Source of the DNA: Pseudomonadota bacterium | GTDB taxonomy: Bacteria; Pseudomonadota; Gammaproteobacteria; Steroidobacterales; Steroidobacteraceae | Length of the DNA: 64,000 nucleotides | Assembly: GCA_025351005.1 (NCBI GenBank) | Contig: JANXWS010000056.1 | Coordinates: 1 to 64,000 of the forward strand | Reading direction: 5' to 3' | Part shown: positions 59,484-64,000 of the stretch, piece by piece | How positions within the stretch are numbered: position 1 is the first letter of the stretch | How the letters are laid out: the number at the start of each line of letters is the position of its first letter | The notes under the pieces: generated by a model | Seen by the model: only the letters and a program-made list of their open reading frames with translations | What the model was told of the DNA's origin: nothing | Database searches by the model: none | Program-made: the position numbers and the translations under genes

Positions 59484-60049
59484 CCGCCCTCGTCGATCGG
59501 CGTCGGCTGCCCGACGTGCTCGTGACGCAGCACGATGACGGTGACCGGTCCGGCCGGCGTCCGCACGACCAGGTGGGGGACGTACCAGCCCCGGAAGAAG
59601 CAGCTGCTCGCGTAGCTGACGAGCCTGGCGTCCGGAGCAAGCGCGACCCCGGAACGGCTGAGCACGTAGCCGAGCACCTCCGGCGGAACCGGCACTTGCG
59701 GGGCGGCCCAGGCCTGCGGCTCGTTGACCACGTGGCCGACGACCGCGGTCGCCAGCGCCTCGCGCGGTTGCAGGACCCAGAGCACGCCAGAGAGCACGGC
59801 AGCACCGGTGAGCCCGGCCGCGAGCGCGAGCCAGCGGGGTCGGGCGCGCTGCGCGGGGGCATCAGCCCAGCGTTGCCGCCCCGGCGGCGGCACCGGCACC
59901 GCGAGCGCGCGACGGATCGTCGCCTCCTGCGCTGCCAGCTCGGCGGCGTAGCTGGTGCAGTCGGCGCAGCCGCGGAGATGCGCCTCGAGCTCGGGCGTAC
60001 GGCCCTCGGGCTCCTCTCCCAGCGCGCGGCGGGCGTCGAGGCAGTTCAT
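59357..60049 (-). CDS. Anti-sigma factor (DUF3379-like, membrane)
   Basis: [10 protein letters not shown]...HLRGCADCTSYAAEL zinc-binding-like N-terminus, one TM helix, ATGA overlap with sigma gene. Confidence 0.82.
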   Translation of the reverse strand: MNCLDARRALGEEPEGRTPELEAHLRGCADCTSYAAELAAQEATIRRALAVPVPPPGRQRWADAPAQRARPRWLALAAGLTGAAVLSGVLWVLQPREALATAVVGHVVNEPQAWAAPQVPVPPEVLGYVLSRSGVALAPDARLVSYASSCFFRGWYVPHLVVRTPAGPVTVIVLRHEHVGQPTPIDEGGYRGVIVPAGRGAFAVLAPAAVDAASIDVVTARVAAAVRFID

Positions 60050-60564
60050 GGCCGGACACCGGAGGCGGTGAGCGCGGCGCGCAGCTTGTCGCGGGCGCGG
60101 AACAGCCGCGTCAGTACCGCGCCCGGCGTGAGCTTCATGTGCGCTGCGATTTCGTCGGTCGTGTATCCCATCAGCACCTGCAGCACCAGCGGCTCGCGGT
60201 AGTCGCCGGGCAGCGCCCAGATCGCGGCCCGCATCTCCACCACCTGCTGCGCGTCCTCGGCCGCGAGCGCCGGGTCCTCGAGGTCCGCGACCTCGTCGAC
60301 GTCGACGGTCGCGAACGTCTTGCGCTCGAAGCGGCGCGCGAACTCGCGGCGCGCAATCGTCAGCAGCCACGGCCGCACGGCGGCCTCGTCGCCGAGGCTC
60401 GCGAACGAGCGCCAGGCGCGGAGCAGCGTGTCCTGCACCACGTCCTCCGCCACGGTCCGGTCACGGGCGAGCCAGTATGCGAACCGGAACAGGTCCGGGC
60501 GCAGCGGCGCGCACAGCGCCTCGAAACGCGCTTTGTGACCTGCGTTGGCAAACGAGTCGCTCAT
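60046..60564 (-). CDS. ECF RNA polymerase sigma factor
   Basis: [75 protein letters not shown]. Confidence 0.93.
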   Translation of the reverse strand: MSDSFANAGHKARFEALCAPLRPDLFRFAYWLARDRTVAEDVVQDTLLRAWRSFASLGDEAAVRPWLLTIARREFARRFERKTFATVDVDEVADLEDPALAAEDAQQVVEMRAAIWALPGDYREPLVLQVLMGYTTDEIAAHMKLTPGAVLTRLFRARDKLRAALTASGVRP

Positions 60565-60781
60565 GAAGCAAGACCGGATCCCGGCTGGGCTTATTACGGC
60601 GCGGCGGCAAGGCTCGCCCGGATCCTACACGGCGACTGCCGGGCGGCGCTGCCGCGCCGCAAAAACTCCGCCGCCCCGGCGAGACCGGCGCCCGGCGGAC
60701 TTGCCTGCGGCCGCGGGGCCGGTGCAGGCTGGATGGCGGGGCGGCTGCCGCGCCCTGACGCCATCGGGATACATTCCATCC

Positions 60782-61609
60782 ATGCGCCCCCCTCTCGGTT
60801 TCGGGCTCGGGCTCCGGCCCGTCCATTACACCGCAGTCCTCGAGACGGCACCGGCGGTCGACTGGTTCGAGGTCATCACCGAGAACTACCTGGTCGGCGG
60901 CGGCCGGCCACTTCATTTCCTGGACGCGGTCCGCGACCGCTACCCGGTCGTCATGCACGGCGTGTCGCTGTCGATCGGCAGTGCGGCACCACTCGATCTC
61001 GACTACGTCGACCGCGTCCGGCGGCTGGCGGAGCGCTGCGAGCCTGTGTGGATATCGGACCACCTGTGCTGGACCGGCACCGACGGCGCCAACCTGCACG
61101 ACCTGATGCCGCTGCCGTACACCGAGGAGGCACTCGCGCATGTTGCCGGCCGCATTGACGAGGTGCAGGCGCGGCTCGGCCGGCCGCTGGTCGTCGAAAA
61201 CGTCTCGAGTTACGTCAGCTACACCCACTCGGTGATGAGCGAGTGGCAGTTCCTTGCCGAGCTCGCGCGCCGCACGGGATGCCGCTTGCTGCTAGACGTC
61301 AACAATGTCTACGTCAGCAGCCGCAACCATGGCTTCGACGCGCGCGAGTTCCTCGACGGCGTGCCGGTCGCGGACGTGCAGCAGCTGCACATCGCGGGCC
61401 ATCTCGACCTCGGCACGCATGTCATCGACACCCACGACCATCCGGTGCGCGACGAGGTCTGGGACCTCTACGCCCACGCGGTGCGGCGCTTCGGCAACGT
61501 CAGCACCCTGCTCGAGCGCGACGACAATATCCCGCCGCTCGCAGAACTGGTCGCCGAGCTCGACCAGGCGCGCGCGGTCGCCGCGCGTTCGCAGCGCGAG
61601 GCCGCCTGA
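60782..61609 (+). CDS. DUF692 / MNIO family protein (BufB-like)
   Basis: [84 protein letters not shown]. Confidence 0.92.
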   Translation: MRPPLGFGLGLRPVHYTAVLETAPAVDWFEVITENYLVGGGRPLHFLDAVRDRYPVVMHGVSLSIGSAAPLDLDYVDRVRRLAERCEPVWISDHLCWTGTDGANLHDLMPLPYTEEALAHVAGRIDEVQARLGRPLVVENVSSYVSYTHSVMSEWQFLAELARRTGCRLLLDVNNVYVSSRNHGFDAREFLDGVPVADVQQLHIAGHLDLGTHVIDTHDHPVRDEVWDLYAHAVRRFGNVSTLLERDDNIPPLAELVAELDQARAVAARSQREAA

Positions 61610-62397
61610 TGCGACTCACCGAACTCCAGAGTGCGGTCCAGCGCCACGTGCTCGCGGGCGGCCCGACGCCGGAAGCGCTCGCGGCCGTCGTGGAACCACC
61701 GGCCGACGAACGCTGGCGCATCTACGTCGACGCCTACCGGCTGCGGCTCGCCGAGGCGCTCGGCGTCCAGTACCGCGCGCTCGCAGCCCGCTGTGGGAGC
61801 GAGGAATTCGACGCGCGAATCGCTTCGTTCATCGCCATCACCCCGTCTGTCTATCGCTCGATCCGCGACTATGGCGGCGAGCTGGCCGCGTTCCTCGCCA
61901 CGGGCGCGGCGGGCGTAGAGGACGAGCTCCGCGGCGAGCTGGCGGGCTTCGAATGGCAGCTGGCGGCGGCCTTCGACGCCGAGGCCGGCCGCCCCGCGAC
62001 CGTGGCCGGGCTCGCAACGGTCGCCGCCGAGGATTGGCAGGGGCTGTGCTTCCGCGCGCTGCCATGCGTGCGACGCTTCACGACCTGCACCAACGCGGTC
62101 GCCGCGTGGCGCGCGGCGACCGCGGCGCGCGCGGACGACCACCCTACGGGACCTGTGCGGCTGCCGGTCGCCGTTCGGACTGCGCCGCTCGAGTGGCTAG
62201 TCGTGCGCGTTGGTCTGGATACCGAGTTCCGGTCGCTGCCAGTGGACGAGGCCGAGGCATTCGACCGGCTGGCAGGGGGAGCCTCGTTCGGCGAGCTCTG
62301 CGCGGCGCTCGGCGAGCGGCTCGGCGATGCGGCCGCCCTGCAGGCGGCGACCTGGCTCAAGGGCTGGCTGCACGAAGGTCTGCTCGAGCGGCCATAG
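61609..62397 (+). CDS. DUF2063 / putative DNA-binding domain protein (BufC-like)
   Basis: RWRIYVDAYRLRLAEALGVQYRALAARCG; TPSVYRSIRDYGGELAAFL; overlaps upstream stop (TGATG). Confidence 0.88.
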   Translation: MRLTELQSAVQRHVLAGGPTPEALAAVVEPPADERWRIYVDAYRLRLAEALGVQYRALAARCGSEEFDARIASFIAITPSVYRSIRDYGGELAAFLATGAAGVEDELRGELAGFEWQLAAAFDAEAGRPATVAGLATVAAEDWQGLCFRALPCVRRFTTCTNAVAAWRAATAARADDHPTGPVRLPVAVRTAPLEWLVVRVGLDTEFRSLPVDEAEAFDRLAGGASFGELCAALGERLGDAAALQAATWLKGWLHEGLLERP

Positions 62398-62666
62398 CTC
62401 GGTGCCGCCTGGCGGGGCGGGCGTGCGCTGCCGCCCGGTCCCCCGTGAGCCCGGCTCTTTGCCCACCGGACCCGGTCGGCGAGGCGGGCCGGTGGCACCG
62501 GATGGGCCGGCAGGCGTGGCTCCGCGGGCTATTGACGGGTGACGAAGGCCAGAGATCGAGAGATCCGCGCTCCGCGCGGTTTATGCTGCAACGCGATACG
62601 CAGGCCGGCCCGCGCCATGGGGCGGCCCGGTTTCGGGCGGTGTTCCGCGGCGCGGATCCGGTCGGG

Positions 62667-63521
62667 TCAGACGAACCGGGCGAGCCAGGCCTCGAGGTCG
62701 GCGAAGACCTGCGATCGGCCCGGCTCGTTGAAGACCTCGTGGTAGAAGCCCTCGTAGCGGTGGATCGTCAGGTCGCCGCAGCCGAACCGCGCATAGACGA
62801 GCTCGGCCGAGCGGAGCGGGACGAGCTGGTCGGCCGTCCCGTGCAGCACGAGCGTCGGCATCCGGTGCTCCGCGACCCGGGCCGGGAACCGCTCCATCGC
62901 TCCGAGCAGCTCGATGGCGGTGCGCGCCGGCACGGCGCCGCGGTAGACGAGCGGGTCCTCGTCGTAGCGACGGACGACGCCGATGTCCTGCGAGATCGCC
63001 GCGGAAGGCAGCGTCAGCACACCGGCCGTGGGCGCCACCGCTGCGAGCAGGCGTGCGCTCCAGATGCGCAGGCGCGGCGCGTCGGGATCGACGCCGATCG
63101 CCGGTGCCGAGAGCACGAGCGCCTGAGCGAGCGAGGGATGGGCCAGCGCCGTCGCGAGCGCGATCGCGCCCCCCATGCTGTGGCCGAGCAGCAGCAGGGC
63201 CCGGCCGGGCCATGCAGCGCGCGCCGCCTCGGCTCGCGCCGCATAGTCGGCCACCAGCCACTCGAACCGCTCGACGAACGAGCGACGCCCTCCGGAGCGG
63301 CCATGGCCGCGGTGATCGAGGGCGTAGACCGCGAGGCCGCGCGCCACCAGCCGCCCGACGAGCTCGTCGTAGCGGCCGCTGTGCTCGGCCAGGCCGTGGG
63401 CGAGCGCGACCAGCGCACGCGGTTCGCCGTCCGGCTCCCAGCTCTGGACGAAGAGCCGCTGGCCGTCACTGCCCCGTTGCTCGCCGCTCGCGTGCCGCAT
63501 CGCCGCCTCCCGCCCGGACAT
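62667..63521 (-). CDS. Alpha/beta hydrolase (monoacylglycerol lipase/lysophospholipase-like)
   Basis: LVALAHGLAEHSGRYDELV; LDHRGHGRSGGRRSF; LLGHSMGGAIALATAL; YEGFYHEVFNEPGRSQVF. Confidence 0.93.
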   Translation of the reverse strand: MSGREAAMRHASGEQRGSDGQRLFVQSWEPDGEPRALVALAHGLAEHSGRYDELVGRLVARGLAVYALDHRGHGRSGGRRSFVERFEWLVADYAARAEAARAAWPGRALLLLGHSMGGAIALATALAHPSLAQALVLSAPAIGVDPDAPRLRIWSARLLAAVAPTAGVLTLPSAAISQDIGVVRRYDEDPLVYRGAVPARTAIELLGAMERFPARVAEHRMPTLVLHGTADQLVPLRSAELVYARFGCGDLTIHRYEGFYHEVFNEPGRSQVFADLEAWLARFV

Positions 63522-63760
63522 CGGCCAGGCGACCCCGCATGCTGCTCCGGCGATCGCGCGGCGGCAACGGCTGCAGCGGTCCTCAGCCGGCCGCGGCGAT
63601 CAACCGCAGTAGCGCCGCGCCGTAACGCTCGACGTTGCCGCGGCCCGCGCCCGCCACCGCGCCGGGCGTCGCGTCGATCGCGATCGAATGGGCCAACGGG
63701 TTGCGCTCGGGCGCGAAGGGTCGCGGGTCCGGCACAAGGACTCGCGCCCAATCGGGTCGC

Positions 63761-64000
63761 TCAACGGTATAGCAGCAGGCTCTCGCGCTGCTCGCGCCAC
63801 GCCTGCTCGTCGCGGTACGCGAGCAGGTCGAGATCGGCCGCCGAGGCGGCCGGGTCGTCGACCCATTCGCGCAGCAGCGGGCCGCCGTTGATGACGTCGA
63901 TCGCAAGCCGCCCCCGCTCGTATTCGTACGGGAAATCCCGCCACAGCGGGTAGTCGCGCTGCAAGCTGCGCACGGCCTTGAGGGCCGCGGCCAGCAGCCG
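63761..64000 (-). CDS. C-terminal part of a DUF1343 (NamZ-like) protein, truncated by window edge
   Basis: RLLAAALKAVRSLQRDYPLWRDFPYEYERGRLAIDVINGGPLLREWVDDP...REQRESLLLYR*. Confidence 0.7.
   Translation of the reverse strand, partial: RLLAAALKAVRSLQRDYPLWRDFPYEYERGRLAIDVINGGPLLREWVDDPAASAADLDLLAYRDEQAWREQRESLLLYR

Noticed and set aside
60565-60781. Possible bufA-like precursor upstream of DUF692
   Set aside because: Translations of the gap are Arg/Pro-rich without a signal peptide or Cys-rich core.
63583-63906. Minus-strand ORF with protein-like tail VERPDWARVLVPDPRPFAPERNPLAHSIAIDATPGAVAGAGRGNVERYGAALLRLIAAAG
   Set aside because: The tail could be a real short CDS but I recognise no family and no good start; N-terminal half is out of frame with the NamZ-like end. 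Left uncalled.
61305-63953. 882-aa plus-strand ORF
   Set aside because: Out of frame with DUF692/DUF2063 and antisense to the alpha/beta hydrolase; Arg-rich artefact.
1-64000. CRISPR arrays, tRNA and rRNA genes
   Set aside because: No regularly spaced repeats and no tRNA/rRNA signature noticed by eye; a tRNAscan/Infernal run would be needed to exclude them fully.

Overview
This is a high-GC, gene-dense chromosomal window of proteobacterial character, with about 55 supportable CDSs. Main blocks: (i) the 3' end of an IS30-type transposase at the extreme left edge, then housekeeping and metabolic genes (phosphoesterase, NUDIX, GDPD, GST, MOSC); (ii) a tightly coupled minus-strand operon: M32 carboxypeptidase, ttcA, a tyrosine-phosphatase/ADP-ribosylglycohydrolase fusion, a putative Zn-metallopeptidase, an ATP-grasp ligase and apt; (iii) a carbon-storage region with class III PHA synthesis (phaE, phaC, MaoC/PhaJ-like, phasin, phaR) next to glycogen metabolism (glgA, malQ, glgC, glgP); (iv) a PadR/sensor operon; (v) an anomalous DUF899 gene flanked by a possible IS remnant; (vi) a ~21 kb island (31.5-52.7 kb) with five Asp/Asn beta-hydroxylase-type domains, two other Fe/2OG oxygenases, five sulfotransferase-type domains (one fused to a hydroxylase), a methyltransferase and two TonB-dependent receptors; (vii) an acvB-mprF operon; (viii) an ECF sigma/anti-sigma pair divergent from a DUF692 (MNIO)-DUF2063 pair with no visible precursor gene. 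The hydroxylase/sulfotransferase/TonB-receptor island is the best candidate for an undescribed system. Many genes also show a -10-like hexamer 6-8 nt before the start codon, suggesting leaderless transcripts. All calls come from reading the sequence and supplied ORFs; no database search was run.
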